From assembly GCA_032117915.1 (NCBI GenBank), contig JAULYI010000162.1:1-12726 (forward strand): DNA of 12,726 nucleotides, read 5' to 3'. Position 1 is the stretch's first letter, and the number at the start of each line of letters is the position of its first letter. The position numbers were made by a program, and so were the translations under genes. Under the pieces are notes generated by a model, which worked only from the letters and a program-made list of their open reading frames with translations, was not told the DNA's origin and made no database searches. Below are positions 1-7,348 of this stretch, in pieces. The stretch is from ZLKRG46 sp032117915. GTDB lineage: Bacteria > Bacteroidota > Ignavibacteria > Kapaibacteriales > Kapaibacteriaceae.

Positions 1-2071
1 CAACCGTGCCGTCAAGAATCTTATCCGTCGTCACGCTGTTTGCAGCAAGATCGACGTTCGCAACGGTACCATCGAGGATCTTGGCTGACGTGATCGCACT
101 CGTTGTGACCTGAGGGTTCGGATATGTACCTGTGAGGTCGCCGCCGGCCGGTGTGCCAATGCTTATAGCGTTGGAGGGTACCGAGGTAAGGCCAGAGACA
201 CGACCGTCCGGATCAAGGGTTACCACCGGTATCTGCGTTGCAGCGCCTACGGCCACACCAACGGGAATCCCCGGCATATCAGCGAGCTCAAACTGATTGA
301 CAACACCCTGCTTGATCTGCATGTTCAGGTTATCGATCTGCCCGGAGGTCGTAATGTCCGACGCTGCAGCAGCCGTCGGAGGCTCGATCTTGGCAGCCTG
401 GATGAACAATCCCGGTGTGGTGTTGTTCCTGATAGCATCGATGATCTGCACTCCCGCCGTAGCCGTGTTCAGGCTTGGGAACGGGTAGAATCCGGTAAGA
501 ACGCCGCTGGCAGGACCACCGGGCGGAACGCCGTTGATTAGGATGTTGCGCACGCTGGTGACACGTCCTGAAGCATCGATCGTAACAACGGGACTCGAGA
601 GTTGGTCACCATACGTGCCGGGCGTGACTCCCGTAGGAGTAAGCTTGATCGAGGATACGTTTCCGTCAGCGATCTTGTCTGTCGTTACTGCTGCATTGGC
701 AAGGTCAACCGTCATCACCTCGCCGTTCTTGATCTTGCCCGTCGTTATCACATCATCGGCCAGCTTCGGCGTGGTCACGGCCAGATCACGAATGCTCGGA
801 TTGGGATACGTGCCATTCAGGTCGCCGCCGGCGGCACCGCCTGGCAATACGCCTTCGATCGTGATGTTCTCTGCGCGTTCTACACGACCGGATTGGTCAA
901 TCGTCACCCGTGCCACTTGTGTTGCAGACCCATAGGTGTCTGGTGTCAGGAAGGGCATCGGTGTCAGTTTGGACGACGGAATTGCTCCGTCGGCCAGCTT
1001 CGCAGCTGTGACTGAACCGTCGGCGATCTTGTCAGTCGTTACGGCACCATTAGCAAGTTTTTCGGCTGTTACGGCGCCGTCTGCAAGTTTTGCTGTCGTG
1101 ACGCTGGAATCAGCCAGCTTATCGGTCGTCACAGAACGATCTGCGAGTTTCTCGGTCGTCACTGCACCGTTGGCGAGCTTTACCGTCGTCACGCTGCTAT
1201 CCGCCAGGTCAACGGTCGTGATGCTTCCGTCCTCGACCTTGGCCGAGTTCACACTGTTGTCACCAAGCTTCACATTCGTAACAACTCCGTCAGCCAGCTT
1301 GGCAGTTGTCACACTCTGGAAACCGATCTTTTCCGTCTTCACCGATTCATCGGCCAGCTTCGGCGTTGTAACATTGGCGTCAGCCAGCTTGACCGTCGTC
1401 ACCGCCCCGTCAGCAAGATTGTTCGTCTTAACGACGCCATCTTTGAGGGTCAGCAACACAGAATCAACGCGCCCGGTAGCATTGACGTCGCTCGACGGCG
1501 TAGCCTGAACACCCGGAAGTCGCGTCGAATTGATCGTCGTCGTACCCGTAGTATTGATGGCGAGGATGATCACATTACCCATCATGGCGTTGGGATCACC
1601 TACACGTGCTAGAATAGAATCGATGGCAGGTTGCTCAAGGCTGCTTGCCACCAATGACGACGTGGCGTAGTTGGCTGAATCCGCCTTGAACGCATAAGGC
1701 ATTCCTGTGAGTTGTGCCCTGTCGCCAACTGATGATGAACCACCAAGTGCCGTCGCGATGTAGTACGGCTTGTCAAATGGCATCGACATCGGTGTTTTCG
1801 ATCCGAGGAGGATCGAGAAGACACCACCGCGGGTCACGACGTCATGACGCTCCGTCCAGAGCGGCACACCACCCGAAAGCTGATCGTACAGCCACACATC
1901 AATAGTCCACGTGCTGTCGCACACGGGTATTCCCGTCGTGTCAACCATCACACCCTGATAACTCATGATGCGGGGAAGTGAGCTCTGTGCAGTCAGATCA
2001 ATGCTGACCGCCAGTAGCATGACGAAGGCTATCAGGAACATCGTCCTGACCGTTTGTGACAACGTTGTCAT
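1..2071 (-). CDS. Secreted repeat-rich fibre-like surface protein, 3' end off the window
   Basis: An uninterrupted reverse-strand frame runs from the ATG at 2071 to the left edge, giving 690 full codons with no stop seen. Residues 1-29 look like a signal peptide: a basic start, a hydrophobic stretch (FLIAFVMLLAV), then LTAQ. Residues about 34-125 match an N-terminal domain often seen on FCB-group secreted proteins (MSYQGVMVDTTG, then LW-E and GGVFSILLG). Residues 214-363 are 15 gapless decapeptides of consensus VTTxKLADGA/S. Related decapeptides recur at 432-471 and 660-689. Between them are GGDL(T/N)GTYPNP motifs (415-425, 643-653, degenerate at 522-532) and VVTIDASGRVTSV-type motifs, both familiar from phage tail fibres and bacterial fibrous proteins. 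The role is probably an extracellular beta-rich fibre or adhesin. A C-terminal sorting or S74-type chaperone domain could lie off-window. The start has only a weak GGA upstream. Function is inferred; the reading frame is certain. Confidence 0.85.
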   Translation of the reverse strand, partial: MTTLSQTVRTMFLIAFVMLLAVSIDLTAQSSLPRIMSYQGVMVDTTGIPVCDSTWTIDVWLYDQLSGGVPLWTERHDVVTRGGVFSILLGSKTPMSMPFDKPYYIATALGGSSSVGDRAQLTGMPYAFKADSANYATSSLVASSLEQPAIDSILARVGDPNAMMGNVIILAINTTGTTTINSTRLPGVQATPSSDVNATGRVDSVLLTLKDGVVKTNNLADGAVTTVKLADANVTTPKLADESVKTEKIGFQSVTTAKLADGVVTNVKLGDNSVNSAKVEDGSITTVDLADSSVTTVKLANGAVTTEKLADRSVTTDKLADSSVTTAKLADGAVTAEKLANGAVTTDKIADGSVTAAKLADGAIPSSKLTPMPFLTPDTYGSATQVARVTIDQSGRVERAENITIEGVLPGGAAGGDLNGTYPNPSIRDLAVTTPKLADDVITTGKIKNGEVMTVDLANAAVTTDKIADGNVSSIKLTPTGVTPGTYGDQLSSPVVTIDASGRVTSVRNILINGVPPGGPASGVLTGFYPFPSLNTATAGVQIIDAIRNNTTPGLFIQAAKIEPPTAAAASDITTSGQIDNLNMQIKQGVVNQFELADMPGIPVGVAVGAATQIPVVTLDPDGRVSGLTSVPSNAISIGTPAGGDLTGTYPNPQVTTSAITSAKILDGTVANVDLAANSVTTDKILDGTV
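983..1432 (-). repeat. 15 tandem decapeptide (30-bp) repeats inside the fibre gene
   Basis: Residues 214-363 of the minus-strand protein divide into exactly 15 ten-residue units without a gap, for example VTTVKLADAN, VTTEKLADRS, VTTAKLADGA and VTAAKLADGA. Positions 1 (V/I), 5 (K, rarely D or N), 6 (L/I/V) and 8 (D/N) are most conserved; positions 4, 9 and 10 vary. At DNA level the units differ in codon choice (AAG CTG GCC, AAA CTT GCA and so on), so this is an old, diverged array under protein-level selection, not a recent perfect expansion. Secondary arrays of the same unit lie at 659-778 (four units) and 5-94 (three units). Confidence 0.9.
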
Positions 2072-2186
2072 GAAGCAAATCCAAGTGAGTTGATAACACG
2101 CATGCCGTAGTGGCCCGACACAAATCCGCCCAGAACCCGCAACGCAACGGTTGGCGAATGTGAGTTTTCACGCATTTGATGGGCGG

Positions 2187-2194
2187 CAAAAGTA
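2187..2194 (-). promoter_or_regulatory. Candidate Bacteroidota-type -7 box for the fibre gene
   Basis: On the minus strand this reads TACTTTTG, a match to the TAnnTTTG -7 element of the Bacteroidota primary sigma factor. It lies about 115 nt upstream of the fibre gene ATG, implying a leader of roughly 110 nt. I could not find a clear TTTG -33 partner at the usual spacing, so the call rests on the -7 box alone. Confidence 0.4.
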
Positions 2195-2223
2195 AAGGTT
2201 TGTTACATCGTCACGGTTATAGG

Positions 2224-2243
2224 TTGTTCACACATGTGGATAA
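2224..2243. promoter_or_regulatory. Inverted pair of DnaA-box-like nonamers
   Basis: Positions 2235-2243 read TGTGGATAA, the exact complement of the DnaA box TTATCCACA. Two bases before it, 2224-2232 read TTGTTCACA, one mismatch from TTWTNCACA and in the opposite orientation. The centre is the palindrome CACATGTG. DnaA binds such nonamers both at origins and at regulated promoters. Only two sites are visible, with no AT-rich unwinding region and no dnaA or dnaN gene, so an origin is not supported. Confidence 0.45.
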
Positions 2244-2404
2244 CATTCCCATCCAGCGATGTTCCTCTGTATGCCACGCGCAGCCATGTATGACTCGAAA
2301 AGCATGGGCTTACGGTCGATGAGACGCATGTGACCGTCATGTTGCCATACGATCGATCATCCAGAAGACCACCGTCGTATCACACAGCAGCTCTCGTAGG
2401 TGCC

Positions 2405-2412
2405 TATCTTTG
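2405..2412 (+). promoter_or_regulatory. Candidate -7 box abutting the hydrolase start
   Basis: TATCTTTG matches TAnnTTTG and ends only 3 nt before the hydrolase ATG at 2416. If used, transcription would begin at or near the start codon, giving a leaderless or nearly leaderless mRNA. This fits the absence of a Shine-Dalgarno sequence there. No clear TTTG or TTG -33 box is visible 16-20 nt upstream. Confidence 0.4.
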
Positions 2413-2415
2413 TGA

Positions 2416-3402
2416 ATGCGTTACTACCGTTGGATGCTGGCTGGCATCGGTCTGATCCTGGCACTCGCTATTGCTCTTGGTCCATCAGCGGCAGAACCTG
2501 CGCTGTCTGCCCAACTTGGCATTGCCCAAGGGAGCCTTGCTGAACTTGCGCAGCGTCTAGAGCAGGCCGAAGCGGAGCGGCCTGTTAGGCCCCATGTCAA
2601 TGCTCATATCCGGTGGGCAGACAGTATGCATGCCAAGACGGAGCTAGCGATCCTCTATCTCCATGGATTCTCCGGCACATGGATGGATGGTTCACCAGCG
2701 ATCGAACAGGTAGCATCGGCGCTCGATGCGAACCTCTATGTTGCGCGACTGCACGGACATGGGCTCGTGACTCCAGAGCCCCTTCTCGACTTCCATCCGG
2801 ACTCTGTTTATAAAAGTGCGGTCGAGGCACTCGAGATCACGCGACGATTGGGTAATCGTGTTGTGGTTATTGGTACCTCAACCGGAGCGACGCTTGGGTT
2901 GTTGCTTGCCTCACGATTCCCTGATGTGGTCTCATGCGTCGTAAACTGGTCTCCTAACATTCGTCTGGCACACCCACTGAGTTTCCTTAGCAATGGTCCG
3001 TGGGGACTGGAGCTCACGAGACTGATTCTGGGTGGGGCATACAGAGAAGTTGTTACCGACGACACAGCCAGGAACATGTACTGGTATATGAAATACCGTG
3101 CCGAGGCGATCCCACAGTTGCAGGCATTGCTTGAGGCCAGTATGCACGAAGAGACATTTGCACGGATCAAGGCACCGGTGCTTACGATGTGCTGGTATAA
3201 GGATGCTGAAACGCAGGACTCGCTGGTAAGCGTGGATGCCATGCGCACGATGCATCAGCAGCTCGGTACCTCGAACAAGCAGTTTGTTACGCTCGATGCG
3301 GGGAATCACGAGATCGGTTACGGTCGGGAATCGAAGGTCGTGGACCTTGTTGTGGGCAGAAGTGTAGCGTGGGTTAGGAGATTCAGCAGTCGTGGTGAGT
3401 AA
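2416..3402 (+). CDS. Exported or membrane-anchored alpha/beta hydrolase
   Basis: The 328-residue product is a serine hydrolase of the alpha/beta fold. Residues 1-26 form a hydrophobic N-terminal signal or anchor, so the enzyme likely acts at the inner membrane or in the periplasm. LHGFSG at 82-87 is the typical oxyanion-hole motif. GTSTG at 153-157 is the nucleophile elbow, with Ser155 as nucleophile. His298 in GNHEIG is the expected catalytic histidine, and Asp263 or Asp268 is the likely acid. A cap-like helical stretch lies around 185-250. The overall pattern resembles esterases and lysophospholipase or carboxylesterase types; the substrate cannot be told. There is no lipobox cysteine. The gene opens a plus-strand block with the GNAT-like gene and the TonB receptor. 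The start follows the hydrophobic leader and lies 3 nt after a -7-like box. Confidence 0.85.
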   Translation: MRYYRWMLAGIGLILALAIALGPSAAEPALSAQLGIAQGSLAELAQRLEQAEAERPVRPHVNAHIRWADSMHAKTELAILYLHGFSGTWMDGSPAIEQVASALDANLYVARLHGHGLVTPEPLLDFHPDSVYKSAVEALEITRRLGNRVVVIGTSTGATLGLLLASRFPDVVSCVVNWSPNIRLAHPLSFLSNGPWGLELTRLILGGAYREVVTDDTARNMYWYMKYRAEAIPQLQALLEASMHEETFARIKAPVLTMCWYKDAETQDSLVSVDAMRTMHQQLGTSNKQFVTLDAGNHEIGYGRESKVVDLVVGRSVAWVRRFSSRGE

Positions 3403-4510
3403 TAGGCCACACGAGATGGACGAATCGCTAACGCTGCACGAGACATCCGCCGGAGACTGGTGTCGAATTGTCCGTCACTCCGGCCTGGCCAGACCGTGGG
3501 ACATTCTGGTGCCACCCAAGCGTCTTTATGCAGCAGGTGCGTCATTCCAGATTGGCTCCAAGCCACGATTTGTGATCGTGCGATCCGGCAAGGAAATCGT
3601 TGGAGCCTTTGTGACGGCACTTCGAGGTGATGATGCGTGCATTATTGATGTCCGTTCGAATGGACCCGCACATTGGTTTGATCAGGCACTTGCCGACATT
3701 GAGGACTGGGCCGATGTTAACGCTGCTGTGTCCGTAAAAGGACCGCTTGGTGCATATGCGTTCTTCACCGACGGGGTGGTAACCGAGTCTATTACGCCGT
3801 TGGATAGTATCCATATCGTAACGCCACCGCCAGATATCGCTGCTGCGTTTGAGCGTCGCGGATACGTCCCGTACAAGACAGGGCATCTCAATGGTAGGGT
3901 AGGGGGCTCTGCAATTCCACCGCCCCCGCGCAGGACCACCGATGAAGGCGTTACCGTCGCATCATGGCTCACCATCGTCGGTATCATCAGGCGCATGATC
4001 ACGGCACTTGACGCATCCTTCTCGACATTGCCATGGCACTCCGGACCGGGTGCATCACCCATCGATCTTATGCGGACCTACCTGCCGGTTGCCTACCCCA
4101 AAGGGGTGATGATGATCGACCACGATGGTCAGCCCGCCGGGGGAGTCGTCGTGTACAGGGATCTGCGCAACGTGCCCGACCACGTGCTGCGCTGGCCGTT
4201 TTGGCTCCAGCGGTTATGGCTGTTCGTTGCCGCTAGGCGCACCAGAGATGTTCATGTGAGTGTTGCCGGAGTCCTACCCGCCATACGCCGAACAAAGAGA
4301 GGATTGGCAGCCTACGAACGATTCATGCAGCTTCTTATGGACGTTGATGCTGTGCATACGTCGTGGATCGATGACAGAAATGATTTGTCAGGTAGGCTGA
4401 CAATCCATGCAGGTTTACTACCTTGCCAGCATCGACGGGTCTATTGCAACGACAGATCACGGGGATCATTCACCAAAATGGAGGGTCAGCATGACCATGG
4501 TACTACATAG
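3392..4510 (+). CDS. GNAT-fold-like hypothetical protein
   Basis: The 372-residue product has no catalytic motif that I can name securely. Its pattern resembles the large two-lobed GNAT-fold hypothetical proteins (YghO-like). The N-terminal lobe has a strand pair FVIVRSGKEIVGAF (60-73). KGPLGAYAFFTDG (116-128) fits the 'GP...G' signature of that group. The second lobe has MMIDHDGQPAGGVVVY (240-255). AGVLPAIRRTKRGLAAYE (292-309) resembles a degenerate acyl-CoA-binding loop, and WIDDRNDLSGRLTIHAG (325-341) resembles the usual 'N...G' ending. A soluble cytosolic acyltransferase-like role is inferred only. The GTG at 3392 overlaps the hydrolase by 11 nt and has AGGAG at 3376-3380, 11 nt upstream. 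An in-frame GTG (3395) and ATG (3416) are alternatives. The 3' end overlaps the receptor gene by 20 nt, implying coupled translation. Confidence 0.7.
   Translation: MVSNRPHEMDESLTLHETSAGDWCRIVRHSGLARPWDILVPPKRLYAAGASFQIGSKPRFVIVRSGKEIVGAFVTALRGDDACIIDVRSNGPAHWFDQALADIEDWADVNAAVSVKGPLGAYAFFTDGVVTESITPLDSIHIVTPPPDIAAAFERRGYVPYKTGHLNGRVGGSAIPPPPRRTTDEGVTVASWLTIVGIIRRMITALDASFSTLPWHSGPGASPIDLMRTYLPVAYPKGVMMIDHDGQPAGGVVVYRDLRNVPDHVLRWPFWLQRLWLFVAARRTRDVHVSVAGVLPAIRRTKRGLAAYERFMQLLMDVDAVHTSWIDDRNDLSGRLTIHAGLLPCQHRRVYCNDRSRGSFTKMEGQHDHGTT
4480..4484 (+). promoter_or_regulatory. Shine-Dalgarno site deciding the receptor start
   Basis: GGAGG lies 6 nt before the ATG at 4491 and inside the 3' end of the GNAT-like gene. 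It supports 4491 over the upstream in-frame ATG at 4407. It is the clearest ribosome-binding site I found among the starts examined, as might be expected for an abundant outer-membrane protein. Confidence 0.75.
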
Positions 4511-7247
4511 AGCGTTCGCAGTCATCTGCGTAATGCTGCTTTCGGCCGCTACTGTGCTAGCGCAGTTGACGGTCTCGGGACGTATCACCGACGGCGGTGG
4601 TAAGGCAATCGTCGGAGCTTCGATCAAGCTTTCCGACGGACAAAACGTCAAGGGTGCATACTCCGATTCACGGGGACGATATGCCGTGAAGGGGGTTGCG
4701 GAGGGTAGCTACACGATGACGGTAACCTGTGTTGGTTATCAAAAGAGTGTAACGGAGAATGTCGCTGTGTCGGCGTCCGAAACGACAACGATGGATGTTT
4801 CGCTTGCCGAGACAGCCATCGATATGGACGTGACCGTCGTGACGGCATCCCGTACGCAGCAAAAGGCATCGGAAGCACCGGCATCGGTGACCGTTGTGGA
4901 GCCTCGCACCATCCGTGAGGCACCGAAGAACACACCTGTGGAACACCTGCGTGGTCTGTCGGGTGTGGACTTCTCCCAAACCGGTATCGCACAGCAGAAC
5001 GTCAGCGTTCGCGGTTTTAACAATGTGTTCAGCGGATCGCTGATGACGCTCACGGACTATCGTCCGGCGGGCGTTCCAAGCTTGCGTGTGAATGTTGGAT
5101 ACTTCGTACCTGCATCCAATGAAGACATTGAGCGCATGGAGCTCGTCCGCGGACCGGCCTCGGCACTTTATGGTCCCAACGCATCGCAGGGCGTGCTGAA
5201 CATCATCACGCGCTCGCCGTTTGCTTCAAAGGGTACGACGGTATTCGTCGGTGCCGGTGAACTCTCCCTGCTGAACATGGGCCTTCGCCATGCAGGAACG
5301 CTTGGCGATGACTTCGGCTACAAGATCTCAGGCCAGTACTTCTCGGCGAACGACTGGGTATTCGAAGATCCCATCGAAGCCCAAGCGCGGGCCGCAGCGC
5401 TGGCTGTACCCGGTGTGAATCCTGATACCGTGCGCATTGGCAACCGCAAGAACACGCACGAACGGTTCAACGTCGATGGCGGTGCCTACTATATACTCGG
5501 TGATAACACCATGGTCCAGCTGAATGGTGGCGTTTCGCAATCGATCAATACGATCGAAATGACTGGCCTCGGTGCTGCTAACTCCGGCGACTGGCGCTAT
5601 ACCTACGTCAATGCTCAGCTGACGTCAGGCGATCTGTTTGCGCAGGTGTTCACGAACATGAGCGACGCCGGAAACACGTACTTCCTGCGTACAGGTAATC
5701 CGATCATTGACCGCTCTACGATGCTTGGCGGTCGTCTTCAGCATGCCTACGCGATCAATGATGATATCCGACTCACGTATGGTGCGGACTTTTTCGCAAC
5801 GAACCCTGTGACCGACGGTACGATCAACGGCGTGAATGAAGAGAACGACAACTACACGGAGATCGGTGGCTACCTGCAGGCTGACTGGAAGATCACCTCG
5901 GACCTGTCGGCACTCGCGGCTATCCGCGCCGACCAGCACTCGATCATCGGCGAAACCGTGATGTCGCCACGTGTGGCACTCCTCTACAAGCTCGATGAAA
6001 ACTCGTCGGTACGTGCCACATACAACACGGCCTTCAGCAATCCCGGAACCAACGATCTGTTCCTGGATCTACTCAGCCGTCGCGATGCCTTTGGACTGAG
6101 CGCTGCCAACCCGGCATGGGCTGTTGGCGTGTGGGGTGCTGCAGCCGGTCGTAACGGCTATACGTACAACCGCACAGGCGGTGTGCTGAACTTCATTTCG
6201 CAGTTCGACGGCACCCGCAACAACTGGATCGGCTTGAACAATGCAACCGGCAACGGTATCTGGCAGACGGTCACGCAAGTCATCCTGCCTCGCCTTCAGG
6301 CCGCAGCACCGGACAATCTTCGCCCCCTGCTGGCTCCGTTCCTTACATCGATCCCAGTTCCGACGAGCGTTGGCGGCGTGCTGAAGACGCTCAATCCGAC
6401 CACGGCAACCTTTATCGACACGCGGGCTGAAGACGTGCTTGATGTTGAAAAGCTTCGCCAGACGAATACGCAGACGATCGAGCTTGGCTATCAGGGCAAG
6501 CTGACAGATAACCTGCGCTTCTCTATCGATGTGTATCAGTCAACAGTAACAGACTTTGTGTCGCCCCTCAAGGTTGTCACACCGAACGTCTTCCTTGACG
6601 GTGCTGCCGTTGCCGCATACATCCAGCCGCTGCTCAAGGGTGCTTTGATGGGTCAGGGCATTCCCGAGGCCGTGGCCGAACAAACAGCTGCTCAATACGC
6701 ACAGCTCATTGGTGGTGCCTACGGTCAAGTTCCTGTTGGAACGGTATCGCCGAATGAAACGCCACATAAGGGCGATATTCTGCTGGCCTATCGTAACTAT
6801 GGTGAGCTGACGTACTTCGGTAGTGACGCTGCGTTCACGTACGAACTGTCGCCGGAATGGGCTGTCTCCGGAACGGCTTCCTTCATCAACCAGAACGTGT
6901 TTGCCGGTGCTGACCTGGGCGATGGTGCCGGATCCGATACGATCGCTCTCAACGCTCCCAAGTACAAGTCATCGCTGGGCGTGATGCATCGCAATCTGGA
7001 CCTTGGCCTCACCGTTGGTCTTCAGTGGCGCTGGGTGGATGCATTCCGCATGAATTCAGGCGTCTATGTTGGTGACGTCAACGCATACAACCTCGTTGAC
7101 CTGAACGTGAACTACGCCATCCCGGGTGTCGACGGTATGAATCTTAACGTCTCTGCTACGAACATTCTCGATCACCGTGTGCAGCAATTCATCGGAGCTG
7201 CTGCGATCGGTCGAATGATCCAGGGTCGTGTGACATATACCTTCTAA
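4491..7247 (+). CDS. TonB-dependent outer-membrane receptor with carboxypeptidase-regulatory-like N-terminal domain
   Basis: The 918-residue product is an outer-membrane gated channel for energised uptake through TonB-ExbBD. Residues 1-24 are a signal peptide ending VLA-Q. Residues 25-110 form the CarboxypepD_reg-like beta-sandwich (VSGRITDGGGKAIVGASI, then GRYAVKGV), typical of Bacteroidota receptors. VTVVTASRTQ at 114-123 precedes the plug (about 125-240), with VSVRGFNN and MELVRGPASALYGPNASQGV. The remainder is the barrel, ending in YTF with the terminal aromatic expected for BAM insertion. Two long inserts at about 530-655 and 690-755 probably form large extracellular loops. The ATG at 4491 is chosen because GGAGG (4480-4484) lies 6 nt upstream and the signal peptide begins there; the in-frame start at 4407 would add 28 non-signal residues. 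Cargo is unknown: no SusD partner and no siderophore, B12 or metal gene lies nearby. Confidence 0.95.
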   Translation: MTMVLHRAFAVICVMLLSAATVLAQLTVSGRITDGGGKAIVGASIKLSDGQNVKGAYSDSRGRYAVKGVAEGSYTMTVTCVGYQKSVTENVAVSASETTTMDVSLAETAIDMDVTVVTASRTQQKASEAPASVTVVEPRTIREAPKNTPVEHLRGLSGVDFSQTGIAQQNVSVRGFNNVFSGSLMTLTDYRPAGVPSLRVNVGYFVPASNEDIERMELVRGPASALYGPNASQGVLNIITRSPFASKGTTVFVGAGELSLLNMGLRHAGTLGDDFGYKISGQYFSANDWVFEDPIEAQARAAALAVPGVNPDTVRIGNRKNTHERFNVDGGAYYILGDNTMVQLNGGVSQSINTIEMTGLGAANSGDWRYTYVNAQLTSGDLFAQVFTNMSDAGNTYFLRTGNPIIDRSTMLGGRLQHAYAINDDIRLTYGADFFATNPVTDGTINGVNEENDNYTEIGGYLQADWKITSDLSALAAIRADQHSIIGETVMSPRVALLYKLDENSSVRATYNTAFSNPGTNDLFLDLLSRRDAFGLSAANPAWAVGVWGAAAGRNGYTYNRTGGVLNFISQFDGTRNNWIGLNNATGNGIWQTVTQVILPRLQAAAPDNLRPLLAPFLTSIPVPTSVGGVLKTLNPTTATFIDTRAEDVLDVEKLRQTNTQTIELGYQGKLTDNLRFSIDVYQSTVTDFVSPLKVVTPNVFLDGAAVAAYIQPLLKGALMGQGIPEAVAEQTAAQYAQLIGGAYGQVPVGTVSPNETPHKGDILLAYRNYGELTYFGSDAAFTYELSPEWAVSGTASFINQNVFAGADLGDGAGSDTIALNAPKYKSSLGVMHRNLDLGLTVGLQWRWVDAFRMNSGVYVGDVNAYNLVDLNVNYAIPGVDGMNLNVSATNILDHRVQQFIGAAAIGRMIQGRVTYTF

Positions 7248-7274
7248 CCCGACCGTATCATCGCTACGAGTTAT

Positions 7275-7315
7275 GCGCGCCGCCAGCATTGATTGCTGGC
7301 GGCGCGCTTGCGTTT
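7275..7315 (+). terminator. Strong rho-independent-like terminator after the receptor gene
   Basis: GCGCGCCGCCAGCA (7275-7288) and TGCTGGCGGCGCGC (7294-7307) form a perfect 14-bp stem around a 5-nt loop (TTGAT). The stem is followed by TTGCGTTT. The stem is very GC-rich and the T tract is short and interrupted. It sits 27 nt after the receptor stop codon and would separate the receptor block from the MarR-nadE unit. Confidence 0.85.
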
Positions 7316-7336
7316 CATGGATGGCTTACGAATTCA

Positions 7337-7348
7337 CGTACTAGTACG
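7337..7348. promoter_or_regulatory. Perfect 12-bp palindrome upstream of the MarR gene, possible operator
   Basis: CGTACTAGTACG is a perfect palindrome between the terminator and the MarR promoter, 61 nt upstream of the -7 box. A CGTAC half-site recurs at 7372-7376. MarR dimers bind short palindromes and commonly autoregulate, so this is a candidate operator. It is farther upstream than a simple roadblock repressor would need. Binding is inferred. Confidence 0.35.

Larger units (their letters stand above)
2072..2415. other. Divergent intergenic region (344 bp)
   Basis: This gap separates the minus-strand fibre gene from the plus-strand hydrolase gene. It contains a candidate -7 box for each direction (2187-2194 minus, 2405-2412 plus) and an inverted pair of DnaA-box-like nonamers (2224-2243). 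It also holds a short dyad GTGA-gttt-TCAC (2160-2171) in the presumed leader of the fibre gene, and a 6-bp dyad ACGGTC/GACCGT (2312-2337). I see no convincing small gene or tRNA. Short frames entering here from 2189 or 2261 are not supported by codon pattern or a start signal. Confidence 0.6.

Noticed and set aside
983..1432. 30-bp periodicity that could suggest a CRISPR array or satellite
   Set aside because: There are no conserved repeats with unique spacers. The period is exactly ten codons and the DNA differs in synonymous positions, so it is a coding repeat.
936..1508. Long plus-strand open frame of repeated 'SASxxVVT' peptides, with others at 534-935 and 602-1015
   Set aside because: They are antisense reflections of the minus-strand repeat array. 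The minus frame is open for 690 codons with a signal peptide and recognisable motifs; the plus frames have neither.
2160..2171. GTGA-gttt-TCAC as a CRP-type site
   Set aside because: The CRP consensus needs a 6-bp spacer (TGTGA-N6-TCACA); here it is 4 bp and the right arm is incomplete.
1998..2189. Short minus-strand frame (63 residues) beginning with TTG near the -7 box
   Set aside because: It overlaps the start of the fibre gene in another frame and has no domain, no ribosome-binding site and no coding signature.
2224..2243. Chromosomal origin of replication
   Set aside because: Only two DnaA-box-like sites are present, with no AT-rich unwinding element and no dnaA, dnaN, gidA or parAB neighbour.
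4407..4490. Upstream in-frame start for the TonB receptor
   Set aside because: It would place 28 extra residues before the signal peptide. The GGAGG at 4480-4484 points to the ATG at 4491.
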